Made by a program: the position numbers and the translations under genes
Shown here: one piece after another, positions 1 to 8,509 of the stretch
How the letters are laid out: each line of letters opens with the position of its first letter
How positions within the stretch are numbered: the first letter of the stretch is position 1
Source: Roseimaritima multifibrata
Lineage (GTDB): Bacteria > Planctomycetota > Planctomycetia > Pirellulales > Pirellulaceae
Assembly: GCF_007741495.1 (NCBI RefSeq)
Contig: NZ_CP036262.1
Coordinates: 1,054,001-1,118,000 of the forward strand
Length of the DNA stretch: 64,000 bases
Direction of reading: 5' to 3'
Notes under the pieces: model-generated
Databases searched by the model: none
Told to the model about the DNA's origin: nothing
The model's input: the letters and a program-made list of their open reading frames with translations, nothing else

Positions 1-1303
1 CGATCATGGTGACAGCAAGTCTTCCAAGGCATCGGAAGGTGAGCAACGACTGCAGCGCATTTTAGCGGCCGCCGGTTTTGGTAGCCGTCGCAAGTGCGAG
101 GAATATATCACGGAAGGTCGAGTGGAGGTCGATGGCGAGATCGTCATGCGATTGGGAGCGACCGCCGACCCACTGCACAGCAAAATCTACGTCGACGGCA
201 ATAAATTGCATTTGCCGAAAGCGGTTTATTTTATCTTGCACAAGCCAACCGGCGTCGTTTCGACCAATCGTGACCCTCAGGGCCGGCCTCGCGTTATCGA
301 TCTGATTCCCCCCGGAACTCGCGTTTTTCCGGTTGGTCGTTTAGACCGTAATAGCGAAGGATTGATGCTGATGACCAACGATGGTGCGTTGGCCGACCAG
401 CTAACCCACCCTCGGTATGGCGTGATGAAGGTCTATCATGTGACCGTCGCTGGCGAGGTGACTCCCGAAGCGATGAAGAAGATGCGGGAGGGGATTTTCA
501 TCGCGGAAGGTCGAGTGCAGGTCGATGGGGCCAAAATCCGCAAAGCGGGGGCTCGTTCGACCGATATGGAAATCAGCCTGCGAGAAGGCAAGAATCGCGA
601 AATCCGCCGCATCTTGGCTCGCCTAGGCCATAAAGTCCAGAAACTACGCCGCGTAGCGATCGGTCCGCTCCGATTGGGTGAATTGCCTAAAGGGGCTCAT
701 CGCCAGCTGACGCATATCGAAGTCAAAAAATTAAAAGCCGAAGCGGCAGCAGGGGCAAAGCGGGCAACCGACGGCGTCGATCTGCGGCAGCCGCAGGAGC
801 CTGAACGTCCAGAGCGTGGCGAAGCTCCGATTCGAATCGCACCCTCCGCGAAAGCATCGCAGCCTGCCAAGGAATTTCGGCCCGCGAAAAAATCTCGATC
901 GGGCAAAGATTCTCGGCCTGCGAAGGCATCGCGTCCCAGCAAATCAGGTCAATCGGCCAGCAAGCTGGGTGCAAAAAAGGGGACCAAGCGTCCTTCGCCA
1001 AATCGATCCGCTGGTGGTCCATCCAAGCGTCCCGTCGTATCGCGAGGCAAAAAAGTCGCTTCGCGATCGAAATCCAATTCGTTTGAATTCGATTTCAATT
1101 CCGCCGGAGCTCGTGGTGGTGCTTTGATTGGGATTGAAAGCGAATCGCAAGAAAAGCCAGATCGTGCAAAGAAAAAGAAGCCGGCGAAACGTGGGGCTCG
1201 TGGGGCGGCTGGCCGTTCGGGAACCTCAAGGTCAAAACCAAAGTCCAATACCCGATCGGCGGGAAAGCCGAATCGTGGTTCCGATAGGAAGAAAGGGAAG
1301 TAG
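1..1303 (+). CDS. RsuA/RluB-family pseudouridine synthase, 5' partial, with long basic tail
   Basis: The frame is open to the left edge, so the true start lies outside; 433 residues are visible. Visible residues about 12-60 form an S4 RNA-binding domain (SRRKCEEYITEGRVEVDGE). The catalytic domain follows, with the family motif GRLDRNSEGL containing the catalytic Asp, and later EGKNREIRRI. This family isomerises one uridine in rRNA (23S U2605-type for RluB, 16S U516-type for RsuA); I cannot tell which. The last ~185 residues are a low-complexity Lys/Arg/Ser/Pro tail with loosely repeated PAK/SRPAK units, probably disordered and RNA- or ribosome-binding (inference). The stop is 4 nt before the pyrK start, so this begins an operon with pyrK, a glycosyltransferase and hrpA. 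Confidence 0.93.
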   Translation, partial: DHGDSKSSKASEGEQRLQRILAAAGFGSRRKCEEYITEGRVEVDGEIVMRLGATADPLHSKIYVDGNKLHLPKAVYFILHKPTGVVSTNRDPQGRPRVIDLIPPGTRVFPVGRLDRNSEGLMLMTNDGALADQLTHPRYGVMKVYHVTVAGEVTPEAMKKMREGIFIAEGRVQVDGAKIRKAGARSTDMEISLREGKNREIRRILARLGHKVQKLRRVAIGPLRLGELPKGAHRQLTHIEVKKLKAEAAAGAKRATDGVDLRQPQEPERPERGEAPIRIAPSAKASQPAKEFRPAKKSRSGKDSRPAKASRPSKSGQSASKLGAKKGTKRPSPNRSAGGPSKRPVVSRGKKVASRSKSNSFEFDFNSAGARGGALIGIESESQEKPDRAKKKKPAKRGARGAAGRSGTSRSKPKSNTRSAGKPNRGSDRKKGK

Positions 1304-1307
1304 CACG

Positions 1308-2189
1308 GTGGCTGAATCGCTTCATGCGGCCTATTACGCCGATCAGATGCAACAGGTGGACGCCCAGGTGGTTACGAATCAGCCACTGGCCAAGGAGACC
1401 TACCTCGTTCGAATTGCCGCTCCAGAAATTGCGGCTCGTGTTCGTCCGGGACAGTTTGTGATGATCCGCATGTCGGGATTGAATGATCCCTTGATCGGAC
1501 GTGCGCTGGCCGTTTATGACGTCGGGTGTGACGACCAAGGAACCCCGGCAACTTTTGATCTGGTCTATCTGAAAAAGGGCAAACTAACGACCTGCTTGTC
1601 TCAAGCGGCAGCGGGGGATTCGGTCACGGTTTGGGGACCGCTGGGCAATGGTTTTGCTCCGGTACCCTGTGAGCATCTGGTAATGGTCGCCGGTGGAATC
1701 GGGCAAACCCCGTTTGTGGTTCTGGCGAAAGAAGCGTTAGGTTTGCAGACCTTTGGCCAGCGGACGGGCGGCTGGGCAAAAAGTGTCACCCTAATCTACG
1801 GAGCTCGCAGTGCCGATCGTTTGGCAGGCGTCGACGATTTTCGGAAACTGGGCGTCGATGTTCGACTGTGTACCGACGACGGGTCGACGGGCGAAAAAGC
1901 GTTGGTTCCGGCCGTCCTTGACCGTTGCTTAACCGAGCTGAAAACGTCCCTTGCTGCCGATTCGATTCGCGTCGTTTGCTGTGGCCCTGAAATCATGATG
2001 GAAAAAGCTTCCGAGGTCGCGATCGCTCAGTCGACGCCGTGTGAAGTGTCGATGGAAACGCCCATGGCGTGTGGCATTGGGATCTGTTTTTCTTGCGTTG
2101 CCAAGGTCCGGCAATCCGATGGGGAATGGGATTACAAACGGACCTGTGTCGAAGGGCCTGTTTTTGACGCTACAAAAATTTGCTGGTAA
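1308..2189 (+). CDS. pyrK: Dihydroorotate dehydrogenase electron-transfer subunit (PyrK)
   Basis: 293 aa. N-terminal FAD-binding ferredoxin-reductase domain (PGQFVMIRM, then DPLIGRALAVYD), a middle NAD-binding domain (MVAGGIGQTPF, YGARSADRL), and a C-terminal 2Fe-2S centre with Cys in a C-x4-C-x2-C-x16-C pattern (CGIGICFSC then TC). PyrK passes electrons from the class 1B dihydroorotate dehydrogenase to NAD+ in pyrimidine synthesis. The GTG at 1308 is chosen because it follows the previous stop by 4 nt and has an AAGGGAAG ribosome site upstream; an in-frame ATG at 1347 is the alternative. The catalytic partner pyrD is not adjacent but lies about 16 kb away at 17676-18584, on the other strand. 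Confidence 0.9.
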   Translation: MAESLHAAYYADQMQQVDAQVVTNQPLAKETYLVRIAAPEIAARVRPGQFVMIRMSGLNDPLIGRALAVYDVGCDDQGTPATFDLVYLKKGKLTTCLSQAAAGDSVTVWGPLGNGFAPVPCEHLVMVAGGIGQTPFVVLAKEALGLQTFGQRTGGWAKSVTLIYGARSADRLAGVDDFRKLGVDVRLCTDDGSTGEKALVPAVLDRCLTELKTSLAADSIRVVCCGPEIMMEKASEVAIAQSTPCEVSMETPMACGIGICFSCVAKVRQSDGEWDYKRTCVEGPVFDATKICW

Positions 2190-2192
2190 GCC

Positions 2193-3269
2193 ATGCGGAT
2201 CCTGCAAATTACCAGCGGTGGGCAACAGTCCAACGGAGCGCTGCAGTATGCGGTGCAGTTGTCGAATCGCTTAGTCGATCGTGGACACGAAGTTTGGATG
2301 CTGACCGTTCCCGGAGGCTACGTTGCCCAGGCGATCGAACAATCCGATGTAACGTTGATCCCCTCGTCACTGCATCGTTGGCCGCTGGATGAATTGAAGC
2401 GAATCGACCAGCAGATTCAGAAACTGGGAATTCAGGTGGTGCACGGCCATAGCAGCCGAGCATGTAATTTTGCCGTTTGTCTAAGACGGCTCTACGGGGT
2501 CCCTGCCGTTTCCACCGCTCATGCCAATAAGGTGCAGGTGCACTGGGCTTGGGCTGACCGCATCATTGCGGTTTCCAAGGTGACGGAAACCTTTCACCGC
2601 CGCTGGAACCTCGTCCGTAAATCGCGTATTTCGATCATCCACAACCCGATTGATACGGACCGATTTCAGCCGCTGGATCCGGCCCTGCGGTCCGCTCAGC
2701 GGGCTGCGTTGCACGTCGCGGACGAGACGCCGGTGTTACTGATTGCAGGGCACATTGTGCGTCGTAAGGGACAGCGCATTGCGGTTGCCGCGATGCCGGA
2801 AATTCTGGCAAAATTCCCGGCAGCCCAGTTGTGGTTGGTGGGGCATGAAGATCACCGGTATGGAAAACTGGTCCGCGAGGATATCGAACGGTTAGGAATT
2901 CAAAACTCCGTTCGATTGATCCCGCCTTGTGAGGATGTGCAACGCTATTTCGCAATGGCAGACCTTTGTCTTTGCCCGTCACTAGACGAACCTTTTGGGT
3001 TGACCGCCTGCGAATCGCTCGCCTGTGAGGTGCCCGTCATCGCGTCCTCTGTCGGAGGATTTCTGGAAACGATTCAGCACGATCGATCCGGAGTTTTGCT
3101 GAAACGAAATGATGCACCGACGTTGGCAGCGGCAACGATTCAGATGCTGCAAAACCGGGAACGGTGTCAGGCGTTTGGGAAAGTTGGTCGAAGGTGGGTT
3201 CAACAAAACCTAACGGCGGATGCGCACGACCAACAGGTCGAGCAAGTCTATCAGTCTCTCTTAAAATAA
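2193..3269 (+). CDS. Glycosyltransferase family 4 (GT-B fold)
   Basis: 358 aa. The N-terminus RILQITSGGQQSNGALQ is the glycine-rich acceptor-side loop of GT4 enzymes. The C-terminal Rossmann half begins near residue 180 (LLIAGHIVRRKGQ) and carries the nucleotide-sugar motif EPFGLTACESLACEVPVIAS, with the E-x7-E glutamates. Such enzymes transfer a sugar from a nucleotide donor in cell-surface or lipid glycan synthesis; substrate cannot be read from sequence. The start lies 3 nt after pyrK and the stop 29 nt before hrpA, so it is cotranscribed with housekeeping genes rather than with a polysaccharide cluster. No membrane segment is evident. Confidence 0.88.
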   Translation: MRILQITSGGQQSNGALQYAVQLSNRLVDRGHEVWMLTVPGGYVAQAIEQSDVTLIPSSLHRWPLDELKRIDQQIQKLGIQVVHGHSSRACNFAVCLRRLYGVPAVSTAHANKVQVHWAWADRIIAVSKVTETFHRRWNLVRKSRISIIHNPIDTDRFQPLDPALRSAQRAALHVADETPVLLIAGHIVRRKGQRIAVAAMPEILAKFPAAQLWLVGHEDHRYGKLVREDIERLGIQNSVRLIPPCEDVQRYFAMADLCLCPSLDEPFGLTACESLACEVPVIASSVGGFLETIQHDRSGVLLKRNDAPTLAAATIQMLQNRERCQAFGKVGRRWVQQNLTADAHDQQVEQVYQSLLK

Positions 3270-3298
3270 CCGATTCGCGACAGAGCCGTTTAAAGAAC

Positions 3299-6200
3299 AT
3301 GAAGCCCGAATCGCCTTATTCGCCACCCTTTTCGCAAACCATGCAGGTCGATCGCCATCGGCTTCGCAAGGCGTGGCAACGCATCGAACAAACCGGTTCC
3401 CAGGACCAGGCATCCGAGTCAGCGCGGCAGCGTTTCCAGGAGCAATTGGATGCTTCGATCGCCGTTCGCCAACAACGCGAACAGTTAAAACCGTCGCTGG
3501 AAACGCCTGCGGAGCTACCGATCAGTGGGTACCGCGATCAGGTCATTCAGTTGCTGAAAGAGCGGCAGGTGATCGTGGTCTGCGGAGAAACAGGCAGCGG
3601 GAAAAGTACGCAGCTGCCGAAATTCTGTCTGGACGCTGGGTTTGGACGCAAAGCGATGATCGGGCACACCCAGCCCCGGCGGCTGGCAGCACGATCGATC
3701 GCAGCCCGGTTGGGCGATGAACTGGCCTGCCCTTCGTCGGTCGGATTTAAAATTCGATTCACCGACGCCACCGAATCGAACACCTTGGTCAAATTAATGA
3801 CCGATGGAATCCTGCTGGCAGAGACTCAGCATGATCGGTTCTTGGATCGCTACGATGTGATCATTATCGATGAAGCGCATGAGCGTTCGCTGAATATCGA
3901 TTTTTTGTTGGGGTACCTGCGGCGTCTGCAAGGGAAGCGTCCCGACCTGCGGATCATTATCACCAGTGCCACGATCGATGCCGAGCGGTTCGCCGAGCAT
4001 TTCTCTGATGAATCCGGCCCCGCGCCGATCTTGACGGTGGAAGGCCGTGGTTACCCGGTGCAGATGCGGTACCTGCCTTGGGACGAAGTCGCCGCCAGTA
4101 CCGATGACGGAATGTCGCCGACCTATGATCTTTCGCGTCACGTGATCGCGGGAGTGGACGAGGTTCTTCGCGACGGTGGAGGGGACGCGTTGGTGTTCCT
4201 GCCGACCGAACGCGACATCCGTGAGGTTTCTCATCGTTTAAACGGACATTTTAAGCGACAGGGACGTGAGGGGCGGATCGACTTGCTGCCGCTGTATGCG
4301 CGATTGCCTCAGAAAGAACAACAGCAGATCTTCAACCCCTCAGGATCGAAGCGACGGATCGTGTTGGCGACCAATGTCGCGGAATCGTCTTTGACGGTCC
4401 CACGCATCCATTACGTCGTCGATGCGGGAACCGCCCGAATCAGTCGATACAGTCCACGCAGTAAAGTTCAGCGGTTGCCGATCGAGGCGATCAGTCAGGC
4501 GAGTGCCAATCAGCGTGCCGGACGTTGTGGACGGATTGGACCAGGGGTTTGCGTTCGCTTGTACAGCGAACAAGATTTCGCCGATCGTCCTGCTTTTACG
4601 ACTCCTGAAATTCGCCGCACCAATCTGGCTTCGGTCATTCTTCAGACCAAGACATTGAACCTGGGCCCGATCAGCGAATTTCCGTTTCTGGATCCGCCGC
4701 GACCGGAATCGATTCGGGAGGGGCTGAAAACACTGCATGAAATCGGAGCGATCGACCGCCGCGAAGAATTAACCAAGATCGGGATGCAGTTGGGACGGAT
4801 GCCCGTCGATCCTCGCGTGGGCCGAATGCTGCTTGCCGCAGAGGAACATGGCGTGTTGCCCGAGGTCCTGGTGATCGCCGCGGCGATTGAAATCCAGGAT
4901 CCGCGTGAACGGCCGATCGAAAAACAGCAGGCCGCTGACGAAGCGCAGGCGATCTTTCAGGATGGTCAAAGCGACTTTGTTAGCTATCTCCGCTTGTGGC
5001 ATTTTTATCAGGAACAACGCGAGGCGCTCTCTCGGAATCGGCTGCAAAAGGCCTGCCGAAGTCGATTCCTCTCCTACAATCGCCTCCGAGAGTGGGAAGA
5101 CGTCTATCGACAGTTGCGTGAAATGATTCGCGGTGTCCATCGTCCTTCGCCCGGGCAATCGCGTGGGAAACGCTCGTCGGGTGGCGGCAAGCTTGCTTCC
5201 ATCGGGCCGCCACGGTTGTTGGAACCGGATGACAATGCAAGCGAAGAACCGGCTGCCCAGCCGGTGCTGAGTGAAGAACGTTACGACGCCGTTCACCAAG
5301 CACTTCTGACGGGGCTGTTGTCCGGCGTCGCTCAGAAAACCGACAAGCACATGTATCTGGGAGCCGGGGGACTAAAGTTGCAGTTATGGCCTGGGTCCGG
5401 GCTGTTCGAATTGGCGCCGCAGTGGATCGTGGCCGCCGAGCTGGTCGAAACGACGCGAACCTATGCCCGTACTGTTGCCAGAATTAAGCCAGAATGGCTA
5501 GAGCAACTGGCCGAACATCTGGTGCGTCGCAGTTACAGTGAACCGCACTGGAGCAAAAAGCAGGGAGGAGCCTTTTGTTATGAACGGGTCAATCTGTTTG
5601 GATTGCCGGTCGTGCTTCGTCGCCGCGTCGCCCTGGCACCGATCGACCCCACCACCGCTAGGGAATTGTTGATTGAACAAGGGTTGGTCGAACAGCAGTT
5701 GCCCACCCGTTCGCGATCCGTCACCCACAACCGGCGATTGATGGAATGGATCGATCAGTGGATGGCCAAAGCGAGGCAGCGGGAGTTTGTTGTCGACCCA
5801 CTGACCATTCATCAATTTTACGCGATGCGTTTACCGGCGAATGTTGTCGATCGAGTTTCGCTGGAGCGACTGGACCGAGACCAACCGATTCCTGATTGGG
5901 TCCGTTCGCTGAAATCGCCAGAGGACCTCCAAGCCTGGCTGGAAGCGCCTCCGGAAATCGAAAACGTCGAGGGACAAGAGGGGCCCGATACCCTAGCGAC
6001 CCTCTACATGGCTCCGCACGACCTGTTGCCGCAAGTCGCTGCCACGATTGCTCCCGATCAGTTTCCCGACATGTTGGATGTTGGCGGAACCCAGTTGCCA
6101 ATCGATTATCACTACGAACCAGGATCGCCACGCGATGGGATCACGGTAACGGTTCCCAAGGCTGCGCTTGCTCAGGTTTCCGATCATCGATTTGGTTGGT

Positions 6201-7435
6201 TGGTCCCCGGTCTGCTGGAGACGAAGGTTACGGCGATGATCAAGTCGCTGCCAAAACGAATTCGCCGAAACCTGGTTCCGGCGGCGGATGTGGCTCGCGA
6301 AGTCTGTGCGGAATTGTCCCCTGATTTCGGAGCGGTCCCTTTTCTCCCGACGTTATGTGCAACCCTTTCACGGCGCGCGGAAATGCCTATTAGCGAGGGG
6401 GACTTTAATTCCGAAAAGCTCCCTCAGCACTTGCAGATTTTGGTGAATGTGGTCGATGAAGAGGGGCAAACGATCGCTAGTGAACGGAGTGTGGCTGAGG
6501 TTCGAACGCATCTGGGCGTTGAAGAATCCTCCTCTTCCGAATCGTTGGTGCAGGCCGTGACAACGGCTCAGATCGATCGCGAAGGGATGCAGACTTTCGA
6601 TCTGGAGTCGATTGAAGAACAAGTGATTCGGACGCAGGGAGGTGTGCAATTAGCACAATTCCCCGCCTTGGTTGACGATGTTGATTCGGTTTCACTGCGA
6701 CTGTTTTCCGATCGTCTAACCGCCGAAGCGGCTCATCGCCGTGGTTTAATGCGGTTGTATGCCATTGCCGAACGGAAGGAGATTCGCAGCCAAGTGCGCT
6801 GGTTGCCCGGTGCCGATAAAGCAAAGGTGCGACTGGGCAGGATCCTGCCAGCCGATCAGTATGAGCCAGCGCTGATTGATTTGGTTGCCCGGATGGCGTT
6901 TGTCGATCAGGGGCCGCTGGTCCGCAGCGAGGCGGAATTCAATGAACGTCGCAAGAATCGCGGCGAACGGATCGCCGTCGCAGCCCAACAGGTCGCCAAG
7001 TGGTTGCCCGCTTGGGCCGACGCCTATCAGCAAGCGCGAAGCGAATGGGAATCGATCGGGCAAGCACGTTATGCCGACGTCCGCCAAGACGTCCACGAGC
7101 AAGTCGAATGGCTGACCGGCGACCACTTTCTTTCGAGGACGCCCTGGCAGTGGTTGCAGCACTACCCAAGATATTTCAACGCGATTGCCTACCGTCTGGA
7201 TAAATTCCGTTCGGGCGGAGAGAGTCGTGACAGGGAAGCGACGGCAACGGTTTCACGCTTGTTGACGCAAATCGAAAACTATCAACCCGGCTCGGGGGCT
7301 CCCGGACGCCCGGCCAAAGCGACCAAAGAAACCTTGCGTTGGTTAATCCAAGAACTGCGAGTCAGTCTGTTTGCACAGCCGCTGGGAACCGCCGAGAAAG
7401 TCTCGGTCCCTAGGATCGAGAAGTACTTGAATTGA
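3299..7435 (+). CDS. hrpA: HrpA-type DEAH-box ATP-dependent RNA helicase
   Basis: 1378 aa, close to the ~1300 aa of E. coli HrpA. Helicase motifs in order: Walker A GETGSGKSTQLPKF, Ia TQPRRLAARS, DEAH box IIIDEAHERSLN, motif III TSATIDAERF, motif V NVAESSLTVP, motif VI QRAGRCGRIGPG. HA2/OB-type domains follow, then the long DUF3418-like C-terminal region typical of HrpA. The ATG at 3299 is used (MKPESPYSPP); an upstream extension to 3164 would overlap the glycosyltransferase. Family role: ATP-driven RNA remodelling, including rescue of stalled ribosomes and mRNA processing. Last gene of the operon; it converges on thrS across the repeat array at 7441-8505. Confidence 0.94.
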   Translation: MKPESPYSPPFSQTMQVDRHRLRKAWQRIEQTGSQDQASESARQRFQEQLDASIAVRQQREQLKPSLETPAELPISGYRDQVIQLLKERQVIVVCGETGSGKSTQLPKFCLDAGFGRKAMIGHTQPRRLAARSIAARLGDELACPSSVGFKIRFTDATESNTLVKLMTDGILLAETQHDRFLDRYDVIIIDEAHERSLNIDFLLGYLRRLQGKRPDLRIIITSATIDAERFAEHFSDESGPAPILTVEGRGYPVQMRYLPWDEVAASTDDGMSPTYDLSRHVIAGVDEVLRDGGGDALVFLPTERDIREVSHRLNGHFKRQGREGRIDLLPLYARLPQKEQQQIFNPSGSKRRIVLATNVAESSLTVPRIHYVVDAGTARISRYSPRSKVQRLPIEAISQASANQRAGRCGRIGPGVCVRLYSEQDFADRPAFTTPEIRRTNLASVILQTKTLNLGPISEFPFLDPPRPESIREGLKTLHEIGAIDRREELTKIGMQLGRMPVDPRVGRMLLAAEEHGVLPEVLVIAAAIEIQDPRERPIEKQQAADEAQAIFQDGQSDFVSYLRLWHFYQEQREALSRNRLQKACRSRFLSYNRLREWEDVYRQLREMIRGVHRPSPGQSRGKRSSGGGKLASIGPPRLLEPDDNASEEPAAQPVLSEERYDAVHQALLTGLLSGVAQKTDKHMYLGAGGLKLQLWPGSGLFELAPQWIVAAELVETTRTYARTVARIKPEWLEQLAEHLVRRSYSEPHWSKKQGGAFCYERVNLFGLPVVLRRRVALAPIDPTTARELLIEQGLVEQQLPTRSRSVTHNRRLMEWIDQWMAKARQREFVVDPLTIHQFYAMRLPANVVDRVSLERLDRDQPIPDWVRSLKSPEDLQAWLEAPPEIENVEGQEGPDTLATLYMAPHDLLPQVAATIAPDQFPDMLDVGGTQLPIDYHYEPGSPRDGITVTVPKAALAQVSDHRFGWLVPGLLETKVTAMIKSLPKRIRRNLVPAADVAREVCAELSPDFGAVPFLPTLCATLSRRAEMPISEGDFNSEKLPQHLQILVNVVDEEGQTIASERSVAEVRTHLGVEESSSSESLVQAVTTAQIDREGMQTFDLESIEEQVIRTQGGVQLAQFPALVDDVDSVSLRLFSDRLTAEAAHRRGLMRLYAIAERKEIRSQVRWLPGADKAKVRLGRILPADQYEPALIDLVARMAFVDQGPLVRSEAEFNERRKNRGERIAVAAQQVAKWLPAWADAYQQARSEWESIGQARYADVRQDVHEQVEWLTGDHFLSRTPWQWLQHYPRYFNAIAYRLDKFRSGGESRDREATATVSRLLTQIENYQPGSGAPGRPAKATKETLRWLIQELRVSLFAQPLGTAEKVSVPRIEKYLN

Positions 7436-7440
7436 TTCGA

Positions 7441-8505
7441 TTCATAACTTTCCGTTCCGGTTGGGCAACGTCCCCTGGTCGGCTTGTCCGACAGGAACGC
7501 AAGATTTGTAATTAGATATGGGAGCGACAGAAAGCCGCTCCCCTCGCCAGCTTGTCTGGCAGGAAGCTGAGGTCGCGTTGCGTTTGCCCATGGATCGTTT
7601 TTTAACTTCAAATCTTTTGCTCCCGCTGGGCAAGCCAGCGCGGGGCAATGGTTTGATCCTAGCAAATTTTAGGACCGTCGGAGCCATTCTCGGGCTCTCA
7701 TCAACGTCCCCTGGTCGGCTTGTCCGACAGGAACGCAAGATTTGTAATTAGATATGGGCGAGGTTTGAAGCCGCTCCCCTCGCCAGCTTGTCTGGCAGGA
7801 AGCTGAGGTCGCGTTGCGTTTGCGTTAAATCTTTCCGTTCCGGTTGGGCAAGCCAACCGGGTCGGCGTTTGCCCATGCATCGTTTTTTAACTTCAAATCT
7901 TTTGCTCCCGCTGGGCAAGCCAGCGGGGGGCAATGGTTTTGTCGTAGCAAATCGTGAAGACGATCGGAGCCGTTTTTCGGCTCTCATCAACGTCGGTTTG
8001 GCAACGTCCCCTGGTCGGCTTGTCCGACAGGAACGCGAGATTTGTAATTAGATATGGGAGCGACAGGAAGCCGCTCCCCTTGCCAGCTTGTCTGGCAGGA
8101 AGCTGAGGTCGCGTTGCGTTTGCGTTAAATCTTTCCGTTCCGGTTGGGCAAGCCAACCGGGGCGGCGTTTGCCCATGGATCGTTTTTTAACTTCAAATCT
8201 TTTGCTCCCGCTGGGCAAGCCAGCGGGGGGCAATGGTTTGATCTTAGCAAGTCGTGAAGACGATCGGAGTCATTCTCGGGCTCTTATCAACGTCGGTTTG
8301 GCAACGTCCCCTGGTCGGCTTGTCCGACAGGAACGCGAGATTTGTAATTAGATATGGGCGAGGTTTGAAGCCGCTCCCCTCGCCAGCTTTCCGTTCCGGT
8401 TGGGCAAGCCAACCGGGGCGGCGTTTTCTCATGGAACGTCTTTTTAACTTCAAATCTTTTGCTCCCGCTGGGCACGCCAGCGGGGAGAAATGGTTTGATC
8501 GTCCT
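7441..8505 (+). repeat. Tandem ~300-bp repeat array of covarying hairpin modules (family R1)
   Basis: Four copies begin at 7466, 7702, 8002 and 8302 (spacing 236, 300, 300); the first and last are shortened. Each full unit has four hairpins of one design: a 5-bp stem around an RCAAG loop, read as GTTGG/CCAAC, GCTGG/CCAGC, and on the minus strand GTCGG/CCGAC and GCCAG/CTGGC. In unit 3 these sit near 8141-8160, 8207-8227, 8013-8031 and 8082-8096. A further hairpin alternates its left arm between units. Open frames cross the array, but they follow the repeat and show no protein features, so I call it non-coding. It separates the convergent ends of hrpA and thrS and may insulate or terminate transcription (inference). 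Confidence 0.9.
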
Positions 8506-8509
8506 GTTT

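Noticed and set aside
1128-1307. Longer N-terminal extension of pyrK
   Set aside because: It would overlap the pseudouridine synthase by 176 bp and add a low-complexity basic stretch; GTG 1308 has a ribosome site.
3164-3298. Longer hrpA start within the glycosyltransferase
   Set aside because: Overlap of over 100 bp and no conserved residues; ATG 3299 is adequate.
4769-5350. 193-aa minus-strand frame inside hrpA
   Set aside because: Lies wholly within the helicase gene; composition is that of the antisense strand.
7788-8351. Open frames of ~87 aa on the plus strand and 115-127 aa on the minus strand inside the R1 array
   Set aside because: Their sequences repeat with the DNA unit, lack protein features, and start at arbitrary ATG codons in the repeat.
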